Assembly (NCBI GenBank): GCA_016906335.1
Contig: JADEYG010000002.1
Span: forward strand, 620,001 to 684,000
Reading direction: 5' to 3'
Source of the DNA: Novakomyces olei
Taxonomy: Eukaryota; Ascomycota; Novakomycetes; Novakomycetales; Novakomycetaceae
DNA: 64,000 nucleotides
Each line of letters starts with the position of its first letter. Position 1 is the stretch's first letter. The position numbers were made by a program, and so were the translations under genes. The notes under the pieces are model-generated. The model saw nothing but the letters and a program-made list of their open reading frames with translations, was not told where the DNA came from and did no database searches. This document shows positions 23,157-33,979 of the stretch, in pieces.

Positions 23157-24811
23157 ATGAGCTCGACTCATGACGGCGCTGACCGTAGTGTAAGCGTCCT
23201 GCATTGGCCAATTACTGATCCTCACAGTCACCGAGCTCGGCCAACGTTAAATCCGAGGCTGCGGGCAGTATAGAAAGCGCGGGCCATGAAGGGAATGAGC
23301 AGCCAGCAAACGGCTCTGTTCCTGACAGTGCGACAGGCAGCATGGAAAACGACGGGGAGTCGAAAGACGGAAGCAAATCTGCCCTCAATGGCGATCTCAA
23401 ACGGCCAGCAACTGAATTTTCTGGCAGTGGCATGGGTGACAGCGCCTCTAAACGCCCTCGATTAGAGGCGACACCGGAAGAGCCTCCGTCTGCTGACAAA
23501 GTGCCTTTGCCGCAGGCAGCCACGGCTACCGTGGACGGCGACGGCAAGGAATCTCTGCAAAATACTTTAAAAGAGCCTTTAAGAGAGCCTTTACAAGAAC
23601 CGCTACAAGAACCGCTACAAGAACCGTTACAAGATTCTTCTATACAGCCTTTACAAGAGCCGCTACACGATTCTTCTATACAGCCTCTACGAGAGAATTT
23701 ACAAGAACCAGAGCAAACGGTTCCATTACAAGATCCGTCTACTCTACAAAGTGCATCTCCGCAGGATGATACTAGACTGCAAACTGCAAAAGAGCCTTTG
23801 AACAGTATAAATGCGGGAAACTTGGAGCAAAATACGGTGCCACAAAATGGCTTGAAACCTTCTCTGCCACAGTCGTCCGACGCACAGTCTTTTGGCAAAA
23901 CCACAGCCGCTGAGCAGGCGTCTGATGCTTCGCAATTGCCTTTGCAACTGCCTTTGCAGACTCCAAAGCCTCCGCAACTTCACCCACCATCTACAGGCAT
24001 CCATTCTGGCGCTCAGAGCTCGGCTGCGACTGCCCCTGCGCTTCCACTGCTGCCCTCCTTACCACAAGACTTGTTTGCTCTGCAGGGCACTGATCAAGGC
24101 GATACTGTAGACACAACGGACGCGGATCCAGGAACAAATGCGCCCACCTTGTTTGCCCCGTCAAAGGGCGAACCGCCATTTAAAATCTGTCAGGAAGTCG
24201 CTTTGGCCAATGGCTTTTACGAGCACAATATGTACTTGCAAGACTCGCTACGGGCTCTAGCCAGAGATCTAGAAGCTTCTGCGCGAGCACGTGATCGTCC
24301 AGCGCAAACAACAGCGCAAAGGCAAAGTATCGCTGCTTCAACGCCTCGAGTTTATCACTCAGCGGCCGCAGAAGCCAGTGCAAAACGCGAGTCTTCTGGT
24401 GCTCATCCAGGGCTGCTTACATCTTCGTCTTCTTACAAGTTAATTGGGCTTGTGACAGAGGGTATTTTGCACATTGGCGATCTGTGGCGGTACACTGCGA
24501 CTTTCGGACCTCTCGAAATCCAAAGGGAGTGCCAGTTAATGACGAGTAATGCTACAGGGTTAGTATTCAAAGTGGCCAATGTGGATGTTGGCACTGTGGC
24601 AAACGCTGGTCCAGGAGATGTGCTGATTGCGAGCTTTGTTACTTCTCCAGAGATGCTCGAGTGGCGGCTGTTGGATTCGGATAACCGTATCGGCCCCATT
24701 GATCGGTCTGAGGGAGATCCGTCAGTGAAATTCCGGCTGGTACGAGACGGTCAGGATATCGGGACTCTGAAAGAAGTGTGTGCCGCTGCTCGTCAATCGA
24801 AACCGGACTAG
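23157..24811 (+). CDS. Unrecognised nuclear-looking protein with EPLQ repeats and a conserved-looking C-terminal domain
   Basis: Exons are 23157-23189 and 23228-24811, giving 538 residues. The 38-bp intron starts GTAAGC and ends TACTGATCCTCACAG, phase 0, and it adds MSSTHDGADRS to the long ORF. Residues about 60-330 are low-complexity: basic-acidic (KRPATEF, SKRPRLE), then tandem EPLQ/EPLR and QDSSIQPL repeats, then Gln/Leu/Pro-rich. From about residue 335 a folded part follows: FKICQEVALANGFYEHNMYL, a helix, and after another linker YKLIGLVTEGILHIGDLWRY with a beta-rich end (DVLIASFVTSPEMLEWRLLD). The helix-plus-beta pattern recalls Asx-homology and RAMA-type chromatin modules, but I could not confirm either. 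KRP-type clusters suggest a nuclear place. Function unknown. Confidence 0.8.
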
Positions 24812-25025
24812 TGCCGCGGCGGGGAAATGCAATGCATAAATCATTGATAAAAGTTGGCCAGTTGAAGATGTGTATAAATATATTTATACATTTATATACT
24901 TTTTGAAAATAAAAAGTTAATTAATCAATTAATGAATATTTAAATCTAAGAGTATACAAACATTTCTAGTATAAACACTCATTCACAGTTGCTCATCACT
25001 TTATCATCCGTCTACGCTCTCACAA

Positions 25026-26251
25026 TCAAGGTCCACGAAAGAGATCCGGTATCGTCTTTCCCTGCTTTACCGTCTGCTCTATAATTTGTACAACGTTTGC
25101 CGCGGTTACACGGCCGTACCACACAGCGTTCACGAACCCGCCATTGCCAGCATCACGGTGTCTGTACACAATAACGTTACCCGCAAACTTGTGTCCGCCA
25201 CTTTGACATTAGTTTTTCCATACTACAATAATTTGTCTCTGTAAATTTGCTTCTAATTATTTGTCCTTTCAATGCTTTTTATCATGCTTATCAATTATTC
25301 TGTTTTCTTTTGTTTTGCCAAGTCTTTTATTTCCTTTTGTTCTCCTGATTTATTTGACGAAATTCAATTTTAAAATTGATTTTGTTCCTTTCGTGTCACT
25401 TACACGTGTGAAATCAAATCTACGCAAACAGGCAGCTTGCGCTGAGCTATTTCTTGCTCAAATTTCTGACCGAGAATGGGTCCAGTTACTCCACAACGAC
25501 GGTCTCTTGCCATGTGCGCACAAATGAGAATGATAGAAGACTGTATTGCTTGCACTGTTAAATGCGGGAAATACTGTCGCAATTTTTCTGTGCATTCTTC
25601 TCGGTGTGGTAAAGCGTTCTTCACCGTCTGTACAAAGGGGGAGATATCTTTAGCCTGTAAATTTTGAACTTGAAGACCCAACGGCAGAATGGTGACGGTC
25701 GCTCCATCGGGACTTGCGGCCGGCTTGGCTACTGCTTGAGCTAGGAGTCGCGAAGGCTAAATTTGTCAGTTCAAAATCAAACGAATTCAATAAGACTAGC
25801 AAGAGCATTGGTGAAGAGGGTGCGAAAATGCGGACAGCACGACAACCGAAACCACCATGAATTCGTCCCTGGTTGAGAGAAGAAATAGCAAACAAAAATC
25901 GGCAATTAACCAATCGATCTTCTTAAATAAATAAATAAATTAGCCAGCCAACCCTACCTTTTTGAAAAGGCCGCCACTGCTCTTCTTTTCTGCAACAGCA
26001 CGCGCCAGCTCAGAAACGACAGGGTTCGACAGGGTCTGTATATCGTACCCCCACTCACGATTGCCTGTGTGCACGAGAAATTGGGCGTCATAGGGCCGTA
26101 CAGAGCCTCGTAGCGGCGATGTGTGATCGATCTCCGCCCAGATATCTGAAGGGAACCCTGATCCTTCACTGCAGGAGCAGTTCCAGCGCCTTTGGCCACG
26201 AATAGCTCCGAGCATTGATCGGGACATGGAGAGTTTAGCCATTAGGCGCAT
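25026..26251 (-). CDS. AIM32: AIM32/Apd1-type thioredoxin-like [2Fe-2S] protein
   Basis: Exons are 26251-25958, 25868-25797, 25756-25404 and 25200-25026, giving 297 residues, and phases close. Family marks are FPSDIWAEIDHTSPLRGSV with LVHTGNREWG in exon 1, CAHMARDRRCG in exon 3, and SHV|GGHKFAGNVIVYRHRDA then AVWYGRVTAANVV across and after the last intron. The Cys pair and the HVGGH histidines are the cluster ligands known for Apd1 and Aim32. Aim32 is a mitochondrial redox protein. The N-terminus (MRLMAKLSMSRSMLGAIRGQ) is basic and lacks acids, consistent with import. Intron 2 uses an unusual GTCTTA donor, so the join of exons 2 and 3 is the least certain. Intron 3 is 203 bp. Confidence 0.88.
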
Positions 26252-27163
26252 CACGCTTAGCTGTTTTGGCAGTATCGGCCAAATGCCGGCCGATGTCGGA
26301 GTTATTGCGGACTAAAAAACAGTCCCTGACTTTGACACTTGAATCTACAATTTGACAGTGGATCAGCGCTCAAAAGTCATTGGCTATGTGCTGTAATATT
26401 ATGAGCCTGTGCCAAAGGTTCGGCATGATCTGTCCTCGATTGCCGTCTTTTAGAACTGACCATACATTATTGATATTATTGATACATTATTGATACATTA
26501 TTGATACATTATTGATACATTATTGATACATTATTGATACATTATTGATACATTATTGATACATTATTGATACATTATTGATACATTATTGATACATTAT
26601 TGATACATTATTGATACATTATTGATACATTATTGATACATTATTGATACATTATTGATACATTATTGATACATTATTGATACATTATTGATACATTATT
26701 GATACATTATTGATACATTATTGATACATTATTGATACATTATTGATACATTATTGATACATTATTGATACATTATTGATACATTATTGATACATTATTG
26801 ATACATTATTGATACATTATTGATACATTATTGATACATTATTGATACATTGTTGATGTATTATTGATTCATTGATGATTCATTTTTACAAATTATTCAA
26901 GTTATTCATACATTATTCATGCGTCTTGATAATTCTCGTATAACATACCTGCAACGCGCATCTAATGCACTTCAATAATTATTTTATTATTCAATGCTAT
27001 GGTAATGTAAATTATATTCACAGGATAAAGCTTCCAATTATAGGAGGCGCAAACACCGTATGATTTATTGGCAAAAATACACGAAAAAGACGAAATGCAT
27101 GATCTACAGGGCTACGGCAGTTACGACTAGATCGGCCATGCCGCAATTAATCGTACTGACTTG
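26252..27163. other. Divergent AIM32 / SEC59 promoter containing a minisatellite
   Basis: A 0.9-kb gap. Its middle is the 11-bp array listed separately. The flanks are ordinary AT-rich sequence without a recognisable gene. Confidence 0.6.
26468..26860. repeat. 11-bp minisatellite, unit GATACATTATT
   Basis: About 34 almost perfect head-to-tail copies, with a few variant copies at the right edge (GATGTATTATT, GATTCATT). An 11-bp period is close to one turn of B-DNA. It lies in the divergent promoter between AIM32 and SEC59. Confidence 0.95.
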
Positions 27164-29173
27164 ATGAAGCACACTGGACGCGCAGGCACTTTAGCGACTC
27201 TGACAGCGCCAATGGCAGAGACCCCGGGTGCTCCCGTTGTCGTTGTGCCACGGCGCGTTAAAGGCCACACGCTTGGCAGCAGCAGCAACAGCCCTCCTTC
27301 TCCTAATTCTAACCATGTAACGAGCGTGTCCGATGACGGAGACGACGAGTTTGATGACGAGGCCGATCAGGTTTCTGTTGAGAACAGCGAAACGCACTCG
27401 AGCTACTCGAGCCTGAGCGCTCGGCTCTCACACTCTGCTACTCTGCTCCTGCTCGCTCCTCTCTCGTCTTCATCGGTAGAAAGAAGGATTCTACACGATT
27501 CTCAGGGAGAGCATCCCACCGCAAATGGTGACTCCTCTACTACGTCGTTGCTGGAGTGGGCTATTGTGCTGGCACACGTGCTCAATGTCTGCCGATGGCC
27601 CTCGGCTCTCGGACTGCTTCTAGTCCTGCCGTGCTCCCGCCTGTTTCAGCGGTATATGGGGTGAGTCTAGCCTGTGATTTTGTTTGTCTATTTGCTTGTT
27701 ATTTTTAATTAATTAATTAATTAATTAATTATTTATTTATTCGTTCATTTATTTATTTATTCATCATTCTTACTGACCACGAGAACTGGGTTGCTATGGA
27801 TATCCGTATTCCCGCTAGTCGTTGGTCTGGCCAAAGCACAGTCTCTACGCCCGCAGTACCAAACTTTATCCGATGAAATTACGCGCACAAACGGCTGTAT
27901 TGCTATTACAAGCGCAGTTTCCCTATTGCCAGGCAAATTTTTCGCAGTGGCCATTGACTGTTTGGCCGGGGTTGCTGATGGAGCAGTAGTGCACCGCCAT
28001 GTAATCTGTACACTAGAGCAAGTCACTTTCCGATCTCTCTCAGTGGAAGAAACGGCCATGCTGGCCAGTGCTGTTTCAAATATTATCATGTACATGCACA
28101 ACCTGCCTTCAGGCATTCTTGCACCGGCCCCAGCATTTATTCTCGTGGGCTGTGTCGTTGTTCCACTCTGCCTTTGGCCGGCGACTCCGTACTTTGCCGA
28201 ATGTGCACAAATGGCCAGAACAAGGCCGAATATGAGGAAACCGGGCTACGGAGAGCAAAAGTTACGTTTGACTCTGGGAGGAAGTGCCCTGTTTATCTGC
28301 TCAGCATTGGTACTTGTGCCCGCTGTTCTTACAGGCAGGCTGGGCTGCGATCCTTTCCTGTGGGCTTATACCTACTTTTTTGCCTCTCCTCAAGCACCAT
28401 TAAGGCTGGCAGTCATTGGCTACTGGTGCCTTTGCTTAGCCCTAGGGTTAGGCACTACTCCCCTAATTCTAGGCACTGCCGGTCGTCATAGAGGGCATGC
28501 TTTATCAATGTCTTCGGCTGCCTTGAACCGAAGACGCAAATTTTTCCATTTCCTTGTCGTCGTCATGTTTGCTCCTGTAATTGCTCGGGCATGGGAAATG
28601 GTGGGTATTGCTTTTGCCTGTGCTTTTGCCTGTTTTTTGCTGGCTGAAGTGTGCAGAGCCTGCTCGCTTCCGCCCATGGGCATTGCATTGCACAAGTACC
28701 TCACAAATTTCACTGATCAGAGGGATGCTCGGGGATGTATGATTATCTCTCATATCTTTTTGCTGCTCGGAGTCGCCGGACCCGTTTGGGCCAGCGGGGA
28801 GACAGGGTTTAGTCCTCCAATAGCTCGCCATACTTTAGCTGCTCTTAGTGGAGTCTTATGCCTTGGCTGTGGAGACGCGCTGGCCTCGATAGTGGGTAAA
28901 AAACTGGGTCGGCATCGCTGGCCGAGAACGGGAAAGACCGTTGAAGGCTCTCTCGCCTTTGTAGCGGCTATGCTGGCCGGGGCCGCACTGGCAGATTGGT
29001 TAGGGTTTTTGTCCTCTGACACTGGAGGCAGTGCTCTGTCTGTAAAGGACTGGCTATTGTATGTGCGTGCGACAGTAGCAACGGCCCTGCTGGAAGGATT
29101 GAGTCTGCAAAACGATAATTTGGTGATCCCCATGTTTATGTGGAGTATTTTGGAGGCGAATCAGAATGGCTGA
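27164..29173 (+). CDS. SEC59: SEC59, dolichol kinase
   Basis: Exons are 27164-27660 and 27784-29173, giving 628 residues. The 123-bp intron runs GTGAGT to TTACTGACCACGAG. The enzyme uses CTP to phosphorylate dolichol in the ER membrane, the last step making the carrier for N-glycans, GPI anchors and O-mannose. The C-terminal half is the family core: hydrophobic helices, RKFFHFLVVVMFAPVI, an IALHKYLTNFTDQRD segment, and the CTP-binding loop LCLGCGDALASIVGKKLG with RWPRTGKTVEGSLA. The N-terminal third is acidic and Ser-rich and probably cytosolic, longer than in S. cerevisiae, where the protein is about 520 residues. The first Met of the exon is used; a second in-frame Met lies 16 codons on. 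Confidence 0.93.
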
Positions 29174-29375
29174 GGCATGAATTGCACAAAACATGTACTT
29201 GTACAATTTTATACATTGAACTATACATTAATTTGTAAACATCTTTTGCAATAAATTTATATTTACAGCCGCAGCTCTGCCATCTATACCGGAATGTGCC
29301 TGATTAGACTTGCTAATGCCACCTTTATACACAGTACAATGAGACGGACAAGACGTTGTTCTTGTTTTCAATACA

Positions 29376-30279
29376 TCAGCTGCTCTTTACCAACTCGCTC
29401 GCCTCTTCTGGCGACACCGGCTTATCCGACCCATCGACGACGGTGAAGGCAATGCAAAAGAAAATGTCACCGGTCCGTTTGGATTTGCAAGTATACCGCA
29501 AAGGCTGTCCGTCCCAAAACTGCAAGGCTGGAAGCGGCCACGGCACGTAAGGCAGGTTGATGGCAATGTGCTGAAAATCAATGTAAGGATTACTGAAATC
29601 AAACATGACAAGTGTCTCTCGGCCAACTGCAACTGCCTTGCGCTTTGCAGGATCAGCCATAAAAGCTTTCCGTGCTTTAGCAGACGCGTCTGCTCCATCA
29701 GCCGCCCAAAGTCGTCCGCTGTCCTCTGTACCGCGTTGCAGTAGCGATGCACTGTATTCGCCCGTGTGCCGAACTTGCACGATATTTGCTGTGGCTAAAA
29801 GAGGCGAAAATGCGTACGGTTTGTCAGCGTACGCGTCAATTTCCATACAAGGATCTATAATATGTAAAGCGCGTAGCGCCAACGATGTTCCCCTGAAAAG
29901 TATGAGCAAAAAGAATGAGCAAAAACAAGTAGATAAAATAGCAAAGACGATATTACGTAGGCAGATTGTCCCTTATCGGCCGATCAAAGTCATTGCCAAA
30001 CAGTATATCGTCAGCAGTCAGCCCAGTGTCCTTGAAACTCCCAGCGGCCTGAATACTAAAAGTATCGTTGCTGCCGTCAAAGTAGGCTTGATCGTGAGGC
30101 TGTGATCCAGCGGCAGTATTAGCCTCCGACCCGTTCGTAAAATCGTTGATGCGCACACAAACACGTCCAGAAAAATGCTCTGAGCTTATTTCTGTCGCGC
30201 GCTCAGCACCGCCATTAACACTGGCAGGCGTCAAATCGTCGTGCGATGGGCCAATGCTGACGGCAATGCGCAAAGGCAT
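29376..30279 (-). CDS. UPF0590 / DUF1769 family protein
   Basis: Exons are 30279-29957 and 29892-29376, giving 280 residues. The 64-bp intron runs GTAATA to ACTTTTCAG, phase 2. Family blocks are MPLRIAVSIGPSHDDLTP, the Asn-Asp strand VRINDFTNG, FSIQAAGSFKDTGLTADDIL, FGNDFDRPIRDNLPT|GTSLAL across the intron, PCMEIDAYADKPYAFSPLLA and PYVPWPLPALQFWDGQPLRY. The family occurs widely in fungi, including fission yeast, with no established function. An upstream in-frame Met at 30411 would add 44 residues, but that stretch reads through a telomere-like repeat and does not resemble the family, so I place the start at 30279. Confidence 0.88.
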
Positions 30280-30858
30280 TGTAACGTCAATGATATCATC
30301 CAGCCTTGCCGACCTCTCGCAATACCAGGTAAACCCTAACCCTAACCCCACTTTGATCAGAATGTCCTTAATGGGCACAGTGTAGGGAGTGGGGGACAGC
30401 CAGTGCTGCATACAGTATTACATAAAACAATACGCATAGTAAAATGTAAAATATGCAAAGTAAATACAATCAATTATAGAAAGTATACATGAAAAACGCA
30501 TGTAAACTGTATATACGAGCACGACACAAGAGACCAAATATACCGTGTTTATTATGTATACACAGTTACTGACACAAAGCTAAACGCATCGATCGCCACA
30601 CTGATCCTCAGAGCACCGTCGCCCTGACAGATTTGCGTCGGGTCCGTGGGTAGATATAGGCGTCTGACCCGTCAGCACGTAGACAGCAGCAGCAACGTGC
30701 TATAGCGAACGCGTTCGTTGCGCGTAGTCGCCTTGGGTCACGCAGATTTCTTCAGTTTACACGCCAGAGTCTGCTTTCAGCTAATGTGATTATATTGTTT
30801 TGTTTCCTGCTCCCCTATTTGTTTGAGTTTGTGTTCGCAGGGAAAAATACTGCTCGCG
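30280..30858. promoter_or_regulatory. Divergent UPF0590 / PAL1 promoter with telobox
   Basis: AAACCCTAACCCTAACCCC sits at about 30332-30350, some 55 bp upstream of the UPF0590 start. A GC-richer stretch at 30600-30760 probably belongs to the PAL1 promoter. No other gene seen. Confidence 0.55.
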
Positions 30859-33072
30859 ATGGATTCGAAACTGAGCTCAAACAATCCGTTCCGATCAATT
30901 CTTGAGTCAAAGGCGAGTGGGAACATTGCCCATCGCCGTTCGCCTTCGCCCCCACAGCTACCGCGCTCAAAACCTACAAATCCGTTTTTGGTTCCGGAGC
31001 TGGACGATTTTGCTTTTGATGTTTCGCATACAGTTTTGGCGCCACAGCAGCATTCACGGTCAGACTACCACCGTGGCCGTTCTCCCAACAAGGTTTGTAT
31101 TTACAATTATTTAATTTAATTTAATTTAATTTATTTATTTATGTATTTTGTTTTATAATGGGCCTGCTTTATTTTTTTCTGTCTGTCACATTTGCGTTTG
31201 GTACTTATGGAGGCGTTTTTCCATTCTATTATAAATGTTTGCGTTGATATGGTTTATACGCTTTTAGTTATCTCCATTTCCTGTATTGCGGCGATTGATT
31301 TAATGTCTCACCCGGTACTCCTACTCGCCACGAGTCACATGATTTTTACGACCACGTGATGATTTCATAATGCCGCTTGTTTTGTTGAAATGCTGTGTCT
31401 TTGCTTTACGTTTGTTCTTCCAGTATGAGGCCTTTTTGCATCACATGATCATTATGCATTGCGCATTTATCTACTGAGAATTGCAGCTTTATCACCAGTC
31501 ATCATTTATTTTGCCGATAAGCTTTGAATAGAAACCTGTGTGTTTTTTTTTTTTATTTTTCCTCTTCGGTTTTTGTTTAATTTTTTTTTTAATTCCCTGT
31601 TTGGTCAAATTGTTTTTTTCTTTATTGTTTGCCAAAACAGCCATTCCCTTTCGCCCCCGAACGTTTGATTTTACAAGGCCAATTTCACGAATAAATTCAC
31701 GCATTGAGCCCAATAATTAACTGCCCAGGATACATCCCAAACTTTAATTGACGTTGGTTCTCGGCCAAGTTCGGCGGACTCTGCGCTGCGTACTCGGACG
31801 CACAACTACGAGAGCCGTAATCGGCACCGCTCGTCATCAATGACGAAACCCGATCGTTCTGGCCGGGATCGATTGGGCACGAAAAACTCTGGGGTATCGG
31901 CAATGTCGTCTTCTCCAGACAAACGGCATGGCAAAATTGCAGGAGGCGGCTCCTCCTCCTCCAACTCTGGATCCTCTCGGCGCAATGAAACGGAAGAGCA
32001 AAGAGCAGAGCGGCATCGTAGAAGGCGAGAGCGTGAGCGGGAAAGAGACCATGAAGACCGGCATAGGTCGGGCAGCGGTCGCAGCCGTAAAAACGGCAGT
32101 AGTAATCACCACCATTCCAAAGACACTGCGGGCAATTCGGGAGACAAACCACGCAGCTCTGGAGACAAGACAAAGTCAGGCAAGAAGCCTCCAAATTCAC
32201 TAGACAAGATTGATCGTCTAGATGTTACTGGACTATACGGCAATGGGTTCCATCACGATGGACCGTTTGATGCGTGCAATCCTTCGCGTAATAAGAACCA
32301 GCAAAAAGCGCCTGTTATGGCTTTCCCCGAGGATTCAGTGAGCAATACAATGAAACTTGGAGTTCCTGTCCCCGAGTACGATAGAGCTAGGCTGTTTGGT
32401 GAAGAGCCAGAGGCGTATGAGGACTTTGCTAATGCTCACAATGGCAGTAATAATATCGGCCATCACGCTGCAGGCAAACTCCGGCCGGCGCTTGAGGCTG
32501 TTTCAGTGGCCTCAGCGTTTGATCCAAAGCAGCCTGCTCGGGTTCATGGAGACGAGTCTCTGGGTTTGGGCACTACTACTTTTCTTGAAGGAACGCCGGC
32601 ATTCACTGCCAGCCGGCCAATGCAGAGAGCTCATTCTGACTCACGGACGCCGACAGACAACAGTTTTCTGCCTAGAAATGGCGAAAAGGATGGTGGTGAT
32701 GGTCGATTTTTGGCTCCTCTAGGTGCTGGAGGACTCGGGCGTAAACTGAGTCTCGCTCAAAGGCTTCGCAAAACGAGTAAAAGCGTTTCCTCTACCGCGG
32801 AGTCTTCGGGCAGTCTTCCTTCTTCCTCTTTAAATTTGCCATCCGCCAATTCGTCTACTTCTGCTTCTGCTTCTGCTTCTGCTTCTGCTTCTGCTGCTGC
32901 TTCGGGCAAGGAAGCAGTTGATACGGCTGTTGTTGCGTTCAGTGACAATAATCTGGGCCGAACACAATCGCAGGAAAAGACGCGTCGAGATCCATCGGCC
33001 TCAGCGGGCGGAAACGGGTTGCTGAAACGAGTACGGAGTCTTCGTGTCAGTGGTAAACGGGCAAATTCATGA
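30859..33072 (+). CDS. PAL1: PAL1, cell-shape / endocytic coat protein
   Basis: Exons are 30859-31092 and 31729-33072, giving 525 residues. The 636-bp intron is long for this window but its phase is 0 and its sites (GTTTGT, AACTGCCCAG) are usable. Pal1 keeps rod shape in fission yeast and joins the early endocytic coat. Family marks are NPFLVPELDDFAFDVS, an RSRNRH-type basic stretch (NYESRNRHRSSSMTK), and the core DKIDRLDVTGLYGNG then FHHDGPFDACNPSRNK and APVMAFPEDSVSN. NPFRSI and NPFLVP are NPF motifs that could bind EH domains. The C-terminus is Ser-rich with an Ala-Ser hexanucleotide repeat at about 32860-32900. Confidence 0.95.
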
Positions 33073-33979
33073 TTTGGGACTGGATATACGACAGACTTTA
33101 TCAGTCTTTGCAGAGAACCATTAAGGGTAGTCAAGACCGGAAAACGAACAGACAAAAAGATCATTTATGTATTTTCTGGGAATAAAAGGACGAAAAGAGA
33201 GAGGCATTTCATATAAATACGCACACCCTGGTCATCTATTTCCTCGGTCTGATCTCTGTTTCTATTCTTTCTCACATTCGATTCTCATTTTTGGACTAGA
33301 TAACTCTTGAATAATCTGTGTTTGGATTAAAGTGGTTGGAGCTTGGTTCTTTTAGCTTAATACATTAATCATGCTAGTTGTATTTTGGAAACGCGCCTAT
33401 TGTGATTTTTTGATGGCATGGTACAGCTGGAACCCGTGTTTTTCTATTCGTTTTAATCCCAATTTTGAGAAATCTTTAATCCGGCACGTACAGAGCAATT
33501 TTGGCCAGATAAATATATGCAGAACCAATTTGTTGATGGATTTCTTTTATTTGCGGCGCCAACATTTTTTTTACAAGCAGGGAAATTTTAATAAAGGCAA
33601 CTAGTACGGTCGAGTGCCACTATAATATTTACTGTCTCGATATATTAATATAGTTGATATAAAATGAATAATTGAATATATATATATTATAGGTTTAGTG
33701 CTGTAATGTTACTTGATCACAATTACCCGCATTACGTCGTTTACATGTATATTTATGTGCAAAAATATTCCCGCATCCTATCATCATTATAGAATAGTGG
33801 CATAAATGTGTATTGCCAAGTTATACAGCTCGTGGGACAATGGATAAGTGTAAATTGTATTAGTGGAGTGAGTAATTCGCAATAGAAATTTATTATAATT
33901 ATCATTAGAAAAAGGGAGAAGAACGAAAAAATTAAAAGGCCATTAGATCAGTGACTGCCTTTGCCTGAAAGACTCAGCA
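33073..33979. other. Intergenic PAL1 / STM1
   Basis: Mostly AT-rich. A 77-codon ORF at 33371-33604 has no recognisable domain and no coding bias, so I do not call it. A TATATATATTATA stretch at about 33680 lies about 300 bp before STM1. Confidence 0.5.

Noticed and set aside
33371-33604. 77-codon ORF between PAL1 and STM1
   Set aside because: No domain, no coding composition and no conserved context.
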